A stretch of DNA of 64,000 nucleotides from Calliopsis andreniformis (Eukaryota; Arthropoda; Insecta; Hymenoptera; Andrenidae), in NCBI RefSeq assembly GCF_051401765.1, contig NW_027480422.1, positions 28,414,001-28,478,000 of the forward strand, read 5' to 3'. The notes below the pieces were generated by a model. It searched no databases. It worked only from the letters and a program-made list of their open reading frames with translations, and was not told where the DNA came from. The position numbers were made by a program, and so were the translations under genes. The first letter of the stretch is position 1. Each line of letters begins with the position of its first letter. Of this stretch, positions 52,944-64,000 are shown one piece after another.

Positions 52944-55900
52944 TTTACTTTCACACTGTTTCCAAATATACATCATATACAATGGAAAAGCTGTTGTATT
53001 TATATTGTATTTTATGCTTCTGGCGTTGACTTCTTAGGTCCTAACTTTTCGATCTGGTGGAACAACGCCCTAGAGTGAAGCCTAGGTTGCCTGGAACGTA
53101 GAAATGACCTGTACTTTCACGCTGGTTGCAATTATTCCTGTCATACGATGGAAAAACCTTTGCATTTTTATTGCATTTTATGCTTCTGGCGTTGGATTCT
53201 AAGTCCCTAACTATGCGATCTGGTGGAGACACGCCCTACAGTTAAGCCTAGGTTGCTCGGAACGTAGAAATGACCTTTACTTTCACACTGTTTGCAGATA
53301 TACATTATATACGATGGAAAAACTGTTGTATCTATTTTGTATTTTATGCTTCTGTCGCTGACTTCTTAGGTCCTAACTATTGGATCTGGCGGAGCAATGC
53401 CCAGGTGTGAAGCCTAGGTTGCGCGGAACGTAGAAATGACCATAACCTTCACACTGGTTTCAATTATTCGTTTTATACAATGGAAAAACTGTTCTATTTA
53501 TTTTGTATTTTATGCTTCGGGCGTTGACTTCTAAGGCCCCAACTATTCGATCTGGTGTAGCAACGCCCTAGAGTGAAGCCTAGGTCGCCCAGAACGTAGA
53601 AATGACCATTACTTTCACATTTGCTGCAATTATTCCCGTTATACGATGGAAAAGCTGTTGTATTTTTATTGTATTTAAGTTTCGGGCGTTGAGTTCTTAG
53701 GCCCTAACTATTTGATCGGGTGGAGCACCGCCCTGCAGTGAAGCCTAGGCTGCCCGGAACGTAGAAAAGACCTTTAACTTCACACTGGTTGCAATTATTC
53801 CTGTTATACGATGGAAAAGCTGTTGAATTTTTATTGTATTTTATGCTTCTGGCGTTATATTCTAATTCCCTAACTATGCGATCTGGTGGAGCAACACCCT
53901 ACAGTTAAGCCTAGGTTGCCCGGAACGTAGAAAAGGCCTTTACTTTCACACTGATTACAAATATACATCATATACGATGGAAAAAATGTTGTATTTATGT
54001 TGTATTTTATGCTTCTGGCCTCGACTTCTAAGGCCGTAGCTGTTCGATGTGTTGGAGCAACTCCCTAGAGTGAAGCCTAGGTTGCCAGGAACGAAGAAAT
54101 GACCATAACTTCCATACTGGTTGCAATGATTCGTTTTATACGATGGAAAAACTATTGTATTTATATTGTATATTATGTCTCTGGCGTTGACTTCTAAGGC
54201 CGTAGCTGTTCGATGTGTTGGAGCAACTCTCTAGAGTGAAGCCTAGGTTGCCAGGAACGTAGAAGTGACCATATCTTTCACACGGTTTGCAATTATTCCT
54301 GTTATACGGTGGAAAAGCTGTTGTATTTATATTGTATTTAATGCTTCTGGCGTTGACTTGTTAGGCCCTAACTATTCGGACTGGTGGTGCAACGCCCTAG
54401 AGTGAAGCCCAGGTTGCTCGGAACGTAGAAATGACCATTACTTTCACACTGGTTGCAAATAATCGTTTTTTACAATGGAAAAAGTGTTCTATTTATTTTG
54501 TATTTTATGCTTGGGGCGTTGGCTTCTAAGGCCCTAACTATTCGATCTGGTGGAGCAACGCACTAGAGTGAAGTATAGGTAGCCCGGAACGTAGAAATGA
54601 CCATTACTTTCACACTGGTTGCAATTATTCCTTTTATAGATGGAAAAACTGTTGTATTTTTATTGTATTTTATGCTTCTGGCGTTGACTTCTAAGTCCAT
54701 AGCTATTCGATCTGGTGCAGCAACGCTCTACAGCGAAACCTAGGTGGCCGGAACGTAGAAATGACCATAACTTTCACACTGCTTACAATTACTCCCGTTA
54801 TACGATGGACATACTGTTTGATATTTATTGTACTTTATGCTTCTGGCGTTGACTTCTAAGACCCTATATATTCGGTCTGGCGCAGCAATGACTCAGCGTG
54901 AAGTCTAGGATGCCCGGAACGTAGAAATGGCCATTACTTTCACACTGGTTGCTATTTTCCGTTTTATACGATGGAAAAACTGTTGTATTTTTATTTTATT
55001 TTATGCTTCAGGCGTTGACTTCCAAGGTCGTAGCTATTCGATGTGGTGGAGCAACGCCCTACAGTGAAGCCTAGGTTGCCCGGAACGTAGAAATGACCAT
55101 TAACTTTCACACTGGTTGCAATTATTCCTGTTATACGATTGAAAAACTGTTGTAATTTTATTTTATTTTATGCCTCTGGCGTTGACTTCTAAGGCCATAG
55201 CTATTCGATGTGGTGGAGCAATGCCCTAGAGTGAAGCCTAGGATGCCCGCAAAGTAGAAATGACCATATCTTTCACACTGTTTGCAATTATTCCTGTTAT
55301 ACGATTGAAGAACTGTTGTATTTATATTGTATTTTATGCTTCTGGCGTTGACTTCTAAGGCCGCAGCTATTCGATGTGGTGGAGCAACGCCCTAGAGTGA
55401 AGCGAAGGTTGCCCGGAACGTAGAAATGACCATACCTTTCACACTGGTTGCAATTATTCCTGTTATACAAGGGAAAAAGTGTTGTATTTATATTGTATTT
55501 TATGCTTCTGGCGTTGACTTCCTGGGCCCTAACTATTCTATCTGGAGGAGCAACGCCCTAGAGTGAAGCCTAGGTTGCCCGGAACGTAGAAATGACCATA
55601 CCTTTCTCACTCGCGCAATTATTCGTTTTAGACGATGGAAAAACTATTGTATTTATTTTGTATTTTATGCTTCTGGCGTTGACTTCTTAGGCCCTCACTA
55701 TTTGATCTGGTGGTCCAACACCCCAGAGTGAAGCCTAGGTCGCCCGGAACGTAGAAATGTCCATCAGTTTCACTCTGGTTGCAATTACTCCTGTTATACG
55801 ATGGAAAAACTGTTGTGTTTTTATTAATTTTATGCTTCAGGCGTTGACTACTAAGGCCGTAGCTATTCGATGTGGTGGCACAACGCCGTACAGTTACGCC

Positions 55901-57011
55901 CAGGTTGCCCGTAACGTAGAAATGACCATTACTTTTACAATGGTTGCAATTATTCCTGTTATACGATGGACAAGCAGTTGTATTTTTATTGTACTTTATG
56001 CTTCTTGCGTTGATTTCTAAGGCCCTATGTATTCGATCTGGTGGAACAACGCCCTAGAGTGAAGCCTAGATTGCCCGGAACGTAGAAATGACCATTACAT
56101 TCACGCTTGTTGCAATTATTCCTGTTATGCGATGAAAAAACTGTTGTACTTTTATTTTATCTTTTGCTTCAGGCGTTGACTTCTAATGCCCTAGCTATTC
56201 GATCTGGTGGAGCAACGCCCTAGAGTGAAGCCTAGATTACCCGGAACGTAGAAAAGACCATTACCTTCACTCGTGTTGCAATTCTTCCTGTTACACGGTG
56301 AAAAAACTGTTGTATTGTTAATGTATTTTATGCTCCAGGCGTTGACTTCAAAGGCCGTAGCTATTCTATGTGGTGGAGCAACGACATAGAGTGAAGCCTA
56401 GGTTGCCCGGAACGTAGAAATGACCATTACTTCCACACTGTTTGCAATTATTCATTTCATAGAATGGATAAACTGTTGTATTTATATTGTATTTTATGCT
56501 TCTGGCGTTGACTTCTTAGGCCCTAACTATTCGATCTGGGGGGCAACGCCCTAGAGTGAAGACTAGGTTCCCGGAACGCAGAAATGACCATAACTTTCAC
56601 ACTGGTTGCAATTATTCCTGTTATACAAGGGAAAAAGTGTTGTATTTATATTGTATTTTATGCTTCTGGCGTTGACTTCCTGGGCCCTAACTATTCTATC
56701 TGGAGGAGCAACGCCCTAGAGTGAAGCCTAGGTTGCCCGGAATGCAGAAATGATCATCACTTTCACACTGGTGTCAATTATTCCTGTTATACGATGGAAA
56801 AGCTGTTGTATTTATATTGTATTCTATGCTTCTGACGTTGTCTCCTTAGGCCCTAACTAGTGTATCTGGTGGACCAACGCCCTAGAGTGAAGCCTATGTT
56901 GTCCGGAACGTAGAAATGACCATATCCTTCACACTGGTTGCATTTATTCCTTTTAACGACGGAAAAACTGATGTATTTATGTGGTATTTTATGCTTCTGG
57001 CGTTGACTTCT
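52915..57011 (+). repeat. Right-domain HOR unit R, copy 2
   Basis: Near-perfect copy of 48611-52707. After 57011 the sequence returns to ordinary right-domain monomers (GACTTCTAAGGCCCTAAC). At the same point copy 1 runs into the L-type patch. The two copies are the youngest duplication of the right domain. Confidence 0.9.
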
Positions 57012-57244
57012 AAGGCCCTAACTATTCGATCTGGTGGAGCAACGCCCTAGGGTGAAGCCTAGGTTGCCCGGCACGTAGAAATGACCATAACTTTCACACT
57101 GGATGCAGTTATACGTTTTATACGATGGAAAAGCTGTTGTATTTATATTGTATTTTATGTTTCGGGCGCTGACTTCTAAGGCCCTAGCTATTCGATGTGG
57201 TGGAGCAACGCCCTAGAGTGAAGACTAGGTTCCCGGAACGCAGA

Positions 57245-58500
57245 AATGACCATAACTTTCACACTGTTTGCAGTTATTCATTTTATAAGATGGAAAAGCT
57301 GTTGTATTTATATTGTATTATATGCTTCTGGAGTTGACTTCTTAGGCCCTAACTATTCGATCGGGTGGAACAACTCCCTAGAGTGAAGCCTAGGTTGCCC
57401 GCAACGTAGAAATGACCTTTACTTTCACACTGTTTGCAAGTATACATTATATACGATGGAAAAGCTGTTGTATTTAATTGTATTTTATGCTTCTGGCGTT
57501 GTCTTCTTAGGCACTAACTATTCGATCTGGTGGAGGAATGCTCCAGAGCAAAGCCTAGGTTGCCCGGAACGTATAAATGACCATGACTTTCATACTGATT
57601 GCAATTATGCGTTTTATACGGTGGAAAAGCTGTTGTATTTATATTGTATTTTATGCTTCTGGAGTAGACTTCTAAGGCCGTAGCTAATCGATCTGGTGGA
57701 GCAACGCCCTAGGGTGAAGCCTAGGCTGCCCGGAACGTAGAAATGCCCATTTCTTTCACACTGGTTGTAATTATTCCTGTTATAATATGGAATAACTGCT
57801 CTATTTTTATTTCATTTTATGCTTCTGGCGTTGACTTCTTAGGCCCTAACTTTTCGATCTGGTGGAGCGACGCCCTGGAGTGAAGCCTAGGTTGCCCGGA
57901 ACGTAGAAGTGACAATTACCTTCACACTGTTTGCGATTATTCATTTTATACGATGGTAAAACTGTTGTACTTATGTTGTATTTTATTCTCCTGGCGTTGA
58001 ATTCTAAGTCCCTAGCTATTCGATCTGGTGGAGCAACGCCCTGGAGTTAAGCCTAGGATGCCCGGAACGTAGAAATGACCATAACTTTCACACTGGTTGC
58101 AGTTATTCGTTTTATACAATGGAAAAGCTGTTGTATTTCTATTGTATTTTATGCTTCTGGCGTTGACTTGTTAGGCCCTACCTATTCGAACTGGTGGAGC
58201 AACGCCCTAGAGAGAAGCCTAGATTGCCTGGAACGTAGAAATGACCATTACCTTCAGGCTTGTTGCAACTATTCCTGTTATACGATGAAAAAACTGTTGT
58301 ATTTTTATTGTATTTTATTCTTCGGGCGCTGACCTCTAAGGCCGTAGCTATTCGATGTGGTGGAGCAACGACCTAGAGTGAAGCCTAGGTTGCCCGGAAC
58401 GTAGTAATGACGATTACTTCCTCACTGTTTGCAATTATTCATTTTATACATGGAAAAACTGTTGTACTTATATTGTATTTTATGCTTCTGGCATTGACTT
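57245..58500 (+). repeat. Direct repeat, first copy (about 1256 bp)
   Basis: Matches 59730-60986. Shared marks are TTTTATAAGATGGAAAAGC, GATCGGGTGGAACAACTCC, GGAGGAATGCTCCAGAGC, AACGTATAAATGACC and TAATATGGAATAACTGC. Differences are few: one lost base near 57475 and single substitutions such as CTCTATTTTT against CTCCATTTTT. Confidence 0.82.
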
Positions 58501-59729
58501 CTAAGGCCGTAACTATTCGATGTGGTGGAGCAACGCCATAGAGCGAAACCTAGGTTGCTCGGAACATAGAAATGACCATTACTTGCACACAGGTTGCAAT
58601 TATTCATTTTATACTATGGAAAAACTGTTGTACATATATCGTATTTTATGCTGTTGGCGTTGACTTCTTAGGCCCTCACTATTCGATCTGGTTGAGCAAC
58701 GCCCTAGTGTGAAGCCTAGGTTGGCCGGAACGCAGCAATGACCATAACTATCAGACTGGTTGCAATTATTAGTTTTATAGGATGGAAAGACTGTTGTTTT
58801 TATTTTGTATTTTATGCTTCGGGCGTTGACTTCTAAGGCCCTAACTATTCGGTGTGGTGGAGCAACGCCCAAGAGTGAAACCTAGGTTGCCCTGAACGTA
58901 GAAATGACCATTACTTTCACACTGGTTGCAATTATTCATTTATACGATGAAAAAACTGTTGCATTTTTATTGTATTTTATGCTTCAGGCGTTCACTTCTA
59001 AGGCCGTAGCTATTCGATGTGGTGGAGCAACGACCTAGAGTGAAGCCTAGGTTGCCCGGAACATAGTAATGACGATTACTTCCTCACTGTTTGCAATTAT
59101 TCATTTTATACGTGGAAAAACTGTTGTACTTATATTGTATTTTATGCTTCTGGCATTGACTTCTAAGGCCGCAGCTATTCGATGTGGTGGAGCAACGCCC
59201 TAGAGTGAAGCGTAGGTTGCCCGGAACGTAGAAATGACCATACCTTTCACACTGGTTGCAATTATTCCTGTTATACAAGGGAAAAAGTGTTGTATTTATA
59301 TTGTATTTTATGCTTCTGGCGTTGACTTCCTGGGCCCTAACTATTCTATCTGGAGGAGCAACGCCCTAGAGTGAAGCCTAGGTTGCCCGGAATGCAGAAA
59401 TGATCATCACTTTCACACTGGTGTCAATTATTCCTGTTATACGATGGAAAAGCTGTTGTATTTATATTGTACTCTATGCTTCTGACGTTGTCTCCTTAGG
59501 CCCTAACTAGTGTATCTGGTGGACCAACGCCCTACAGTGAAGTCTATGTTGTCCGGAACGTAGAAATGACCATATCCTTCACACTGGTTGCATTTATTCC
59601 TTTTAACGACGGAAAAACTGATGTATTTATATGGTATTTTATGCTTCTGGCGTTGACTTCTAAGGCCCTAACTATTCGATCTGGTGGAGCAACGCCCTAG
59701 GGTGAAGCCTAGGTTGCCCGGCACGTAGA

Positions 59730-60986
59730 AATGACCATAACTTTCACACTGTTTGCAGTTATTCATTTTATAAGATGGAAAAGCTGTTGTATTTATATTG
59801 TATTATATGCTTCTGGAGTTGACTTCTTAGGCCCTAACTATTCGATCGGGTGGAACAACTCCCTAGAGTGAAGCCTAGGTTGCCCGCAACGTAGAAATGA
59901 CCTTTACTTTCACACTGTTTGCAAGTATACATTATATACGATGGAAAAGCTGTTGTATTTATATTGTATTTTATGCTTCTGGCGTTGTCTTCTTAGGCAC
60001 TAACTATTCGATCTGGTGGAGGAATGCTCCAGAGCAAAGCCTAGGTTGCCCGGAACGTATAAATGACCATGACTTTCATACTGATTGCAATTATGCGTTT
60101 TATACGGTGGAAAAGCTGTTGTATTTATATTGTATTTTATGCTTCTGGAGTAGACTTCTAAGGCCGTAGCTATTCGATCTGGTGGAGCAACGCCCTAGGG
60201 TGAAGCCTAGGCTGCCCGGAACGTAGAAATGCCCATTTCTTTCACACTGGTTGTAATTATTCCTGTTATAATATGGAATAACTGCTCCATTTTTATTTCA
60301 TTTTATGCTTCTGGCGTTGACTTCTTAGGCCCTAACTTTTCGATCTGGTGGAGCGACGCCCTGGAGTGAAGCCTAGGTTGCCCGGAACGTAGAAGTGACA
60401 ATTACCTTCACACTGTTTGCGATTATTCATTTTATACGATGGTAAAACTGTTGTACTTATGTTGTATTTTATTCTCCTGGCGTTGAATTCTAAGTCCCTA
60501 GCTATTCGATCTGGTGGAGCAACGCCCTGGAGTTAAGCCTAGGATGCCCGGAACGTAGAAATGACCATAACTTTCACACTGGTTGCAGTTATTCGTTTTA
60601 TACAATGGAAAAGCTGTTGTATTTCTATTGTATTTTATGCTTCTGGCGTTGACTTGTTAGGCCCTACCTATTCGAACTGGTGGAGCAACGCCCTAGAGAG
60701 AAGCCTAGATTGCCCGGAACGTAGAAATGACCATTACCTTCAGGCTTGTTGCAACTATTCCTGATATACGATGAAAAAACTGTTGTATTTTTATTGTATT
60801 TTATTCTTCAGGAGCTGACTTCTAAGGCCGTAGCTATTCGATGTGGTGGAGCAACGACCTAGAGTGAAGCCTAGGTTGCCCGGAACGTAGTAATGACGAT
60901 TACTTCCTCACTGTTTGCAATTATTCATTTTATACATGGAAAAACTGTTGTACTTATATTGTATTTTATGCTTCTGGCATTGACTT
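59730..60986 (+). repeat. Direct repeat, second copy (about 1257 bp)
   Basis: Copy of 57245-58500 at offset 2485-2486. It leaves the match near 60986, where TTCGGTGTTGTGGAGCAACG begins a block related to 58830-59050. Confidence 0.82.
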
Positions 60987-61530
60987 CTAAGGCCCTAACT
61001 ATTCGGTGTTGTGGAGCAACGCCCAAGAGTGAAACCTAGGTTGCCCTGAACGTAGAAATGACCATTACTTTCACACTGGTTGCAATTATTCATTTATACG
61101 ATGAAAAAACTGTTGCATTTTTATTGTATTTTATGCTTCAGGCGTTCACTTCTAAGGCCGTAGCTATTCGATGTGGTGGAGCAACGACCTAGAGTGAAGC
61201 CTAGGTTGCCCGGAACATATTAATGACGATTACTTCCTCACTGTTTGCAATTATTCATTTTATACGTGGAAAAACTGTTGTACTTATATTGTATTTTATG
61301 CTTCTGGCATTGACTTCTAAGGCCCTAACTATTCGATGTGGTGGAGCAACGCCATAGAGCGAAACCTAGGTTGCCCGGAACGTAGAAATAACCATAACTA
61401 TCAGACTGGTTGCAATTACTCGTTTTAGAGGATGGAAAGACTGTTGTATTTATATTGTATTTTATAGTTATGGCGTTGTCTTCTAGGGCCGTAGCTAGTC
61501 GATGTGGTTGAGCAACGCCCTAGAGTGAAG

Positions 61531-62372
61531 CCTAGGTGGCCGGAACGTAGAAATGACCATAACTTTCACACTGCTTACAATTACTCCCGTTATACGATGG
61601 ACATACTGTTTGATATTTATTGTACTTTATGCTTCTGGCGTTGACTTCTAAGACCCTATGTATTCGGTCTGGCGCAGCAATGACTCAGAGTGAAGTCTAG
61701 GATGCCCGGAACGTAGAAATGGCCATTACTTTCACACTGGTTGCTATTTTCCGTTTTATACGATGGAAAAACTGTTGTATTTTTATTTTATTTTATGCTT
61801 CAGGCGTTGACTTCCAAGGTCGTAGCTATTCGATGTGGTGGAGCAACGCCCTACAGTGAAGCCTAGGTTGCCCGGAACGTAGAAATGACCATTAACTTTC
61901 ACACAGGTTGCAATTATTCCTGTTATACGATTGAAAAACTGTTGTAATTTTATTTTATTTTATGCTTCTGGCGTTGACTTCTAAGGCCATAGCTATTCGA
62001 TGTGGTGGAGCAATGCCCTAGAGTGAAGCCTAGGATGCCCGCAACGTAGAAATGACCATATCTTTCACACTGTTTGCAATTATTCCTGTTATACGACTGA
62101 AAAACTGTTGTATTTATATTGTATTTTATGCTTCTGGCGTTGACTTCTAAGGCCGCAGCTATTCGATGTGGTGGAGCAACGCCCTAGAGTGAAGCGTAGG
62201 TTGCCCGGAACGTAGAAATGACCATACCTTTCACACTGGTTGCAATTATTCCTGTTATACAAGGGAAAAAGTGTTGTATTTATATTGTATTTTATGCTTC
62301 TGGCGTTGACTTCCTGGGCCCTAACTATTCTATCTGGAGGAGCAACGCCCTAGAGTGAAGCCTAGGTTGCCC
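61531..62372 (+). repeat. 5-mer block shared with both R units
   Basis: Matches 54739-55580 (and hence 50435-51276) with few changes. It begins with the two-base-short CCTAGGTGGCCGGAACG and includes GACATACTGTTTGATATTTA and the one-base-longer ACCATTAACTTTCACAC. After 62372 it switches to sequence like 52435-52690 of R, skipping most of that unit. Confidence 0.82.
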
Positions 62373-64000
62373 GGAATGCAGAAATGACCATCACTTTCAC
62401 ACTGGTGTCAATTATTCCTGTTATACGATGGAAAAGCTGTTGTATTTATATTGTATTCTATGCTTCTGACGTTGTCTCCTTAGGCCCTAACTAGTGAATC
62501 TGGTGGACCAACGCCCTAGAGTGAAGCCTATGTTGTCCGGAACGTAGAAATGACCATATCCTTCACACTGGTTGCATTTATTCCTTTTAACGACGGAAAA
62601 ACTGATGTATTTATATGGTATTTTACGCTTCTGGCGTTGACTTCTAAGGCCCTAACTATTCGATCTGGTGGAGCAACGCCCTAGGGTGAAGCCTAGGTTG
62701 CCCGGCACGTAGAAATGACCATAACTTTCACACTGGATGCAGTTATTCGTTTTATACGATGGAAAAGCTGTTGTATTTATATTGTATTTTATGCTTCGGG
62801 CGCTGACTTCTAAGGCCCTAGCCATTCGATGTGGTGGAGCAACGCCCTAGAGTGAAGCCTAGGTTGCCCGGAACGTAGAAATGACCATACCATTCACACT
62901 CGCGCAATTATTCGTTTTAGACGATGGAAAAACTATTGTATTTATATTGTATTTTATGCTTCTGGCGTTGACTTCTTAGGCCCTAACTGTTCGATCTGGT
63001 GGAACAATGCCCTAGAATGAAGCCTAGGTTGCACGGAACGTAGAAATGCCCATTACTATCACACTGGTTGTAATTATTCCTGTTATACGATGGAATAACT
63101 GTTGTATTTTTATTTTATTTTATGCTTCTGGTGTTGACTTCTAAGGCCCTATCTATTCGATCTGGTGGAGCCTTGCCCTAGAGTGAAGCCTAGGTTGCCC
63201 GGAACGTAGAAAACACAATCACCTTCACTCTGGTTGCAATCATTCCTGGTATACGATGGAAAAACTGTTGTATTTTTATTGCATTTTATGTTTCGGGCGC
63301 TGACTTCTAAGGCCCTAGCTGTTCGATCTGGTGGAGCAATGCCCTAGAGTGAAGCCTAGGTTGCCCGGAACGTAGAAATGACCATACCTTTCTCACTCGC
63401 GCAATTATTCGTTTTAGACGATGGAAAAACTATTGTATTTATTTTGTTTTTTATGCTTCTGGCGTTGACTTCTTAGGCCCTAACTATTTGATCTGGTGGT
63501 CCAACACCCCAGAGTGAAGCCTAGGTCGCCCGGAACGTAGAAATGTCCATCAGTTTCACTCTGGTTGCAATTACTCCTGTTATACGATGGAAAAACTGTT
63601 GTACTTTTATTGTATTTTATGCTTCTGGCGTTGACATCTAAGTCCGTAGCTATACGATGTGGTGGAGCAACGGCCCAGAGTGAAGCCTAGGGTGCCCGGA
63701 ACGTAGAAATGACCATTACTTTCACACTGGATGCAATTATTCGTTTTATACGATGGAAGAACTGTTGCATTAATTTGGTATTTTATGCTTCGGGCGTTGA
63801 CTTCTAAGGCCCTAACTATTAGATCTGGTGGAGCAACGCCCTAGGGTGAAGCCTAGATTGCCCGGAACGTAGAAATGACCATTACATTCACGCTTGTTGC
63901 AATTATTCCTGTTATGCGATGAAAAAACTGTTGTACTTTTATTTTATCTTTTGCTTCTGGCGTTGACTTCTAATGCCCTAGCTATTCGATCTGGTGGAGC

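Larger units (their letters stand above)
1..64000 (+). repeat. 166-bp tandem satellite array, whole window
   Basis: The window is filled end to end by roughly 385 copies of one monomer of about 166 bp, all in the same orientation. In monomer coordinates starting at the AvrII-like site, the landmarks are CCTAGG (1-6), TTGCCCGGAACGTAGAAA (7-24), TTTCACACTGGTTGCAA (35-51), ATACGATGGAAAAACTGTTG (63-82), a T-rich block (83-101), GCTTCTGGCGTTGACTTCT (102-120) and TTCGATCTGGTGGAGCAACG (134-153). Most length changes between repeated blocks are multiples of 166 plus a few traceable indels. I saw no inversion, unique spacer or inserted element. Monomer size and higher-order organisation fit centromeric or pericentromeric satellite (inference). 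The taxon is unknown to me. Confidence 0.98.
57012..64000 (+). repeat. Right-domain mosaic of recurring blocks, runs off the window
   Basis: About 42 monomers made of blocks shared within the right domain. 57245-58500 recurs at 59730-60986 (offset 2485, then 2486 after a base lost near 57475). 58830-59050 recurs at about 60984-61204 (offset 2154). 61531-62372 matches 54739-55580 of R2 (offset 6792). The TTATACAAGGGAAAAAGTG monomer stands at 56621, 59271 and 62255 and within the R units. The array is still in progress at base 64000. I see no gene or unique sequence. Confidence 0.85.

Noticed and set aside
1..64000. CRISPR array or bacterial tandem repeat
   Set aside because: There are no short direct repeats separated by unique spacers. 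The whole 166-bp monomer is repeated without spacers, in nested higher-order units.
1..64000. Transposable element, rDNA spacer or tRNA/5S tandem cluster
   Set aside because: I found no terminal repeats, target-site duplications, polymerase or transposase reading frames, or RNA gene structure. Every stretch aligns to the same monomer.

Overview
All 64 kb is one uninterrupted, head-to-tail tandem satellite array. The monomer is about 166 bp and about 42% G+C in the consensus I derived by eye. It runs in one orientation from the first base to the last, and the array continues past both window edges. I found no protein-coding gene, RNA gene, transposon, CRISPR array or unique spacer. The open frames that exist (up to 116 codons) are by-products of the repeat. 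The window is therefore eukaryotic heterochromatin. A nucleosome-sized monomer in higher-order repeats (HORs) is typical of centromeric or pericentromeric DNA, but the species cannot be read from the sequence.

Left domain (1-29215): a young HOR array. The landmark is a monomer that starts CCTACG instead of CCTAGG and follows GCAACTCCCGACAGCG. It starts HOR units at 847, 2341, 6492, 10970, 16941 and 23742. The reference unit is a 27-mer (L2, 4478 bp). The others are edits of it: Q (664 bp, 4-mer, nearly all deleted), L1 (4151 bp, 25-mer, a 327-bp deletion), L3 and L4 (5971 bp each, 36-mers: 27 plus a 6-mer tandem duplication plus a 3-mer copy, and almost identical to each other), and L5 (5474 bp, 33-mer: 27 plus 3 plus 3). 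A separate 5-mer block P (830 bp) sits before units at 17, 1511 and 22912, and partially at 29216. The lengths add up to the base once two single-base indels and one 5-bp deletion are counted.

Middle domain (29216-48610): the same monomer family, but shuffled and more diverged. Blocks of 2-6 monomers recur at irregular spacings (for example 36969-37966 with 41946-42943). No regular HOR is visible. Pieces of L and P units are scattered in it.

Right domain (48611-64000): another HOR group with more small indels. It contains a near-perfect 4304-bp tandem duplication (48611-52707 and 52915-57011). Exactly at the junction lies a foreign patch, 52680-52943, that matches 9905-10168 in the left domain over 264 bases. 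The end (57012-64000) is a mosaic of blocks shared with the rest of the right domain.

The biology visible here is the history of a satellite: repeated unequal exchange, nested duplication and deletion in whole-monomer steps, and one apparent long-range conversion or template switch. All comparisons were made by reading, so identities are described rather than given as percentages.
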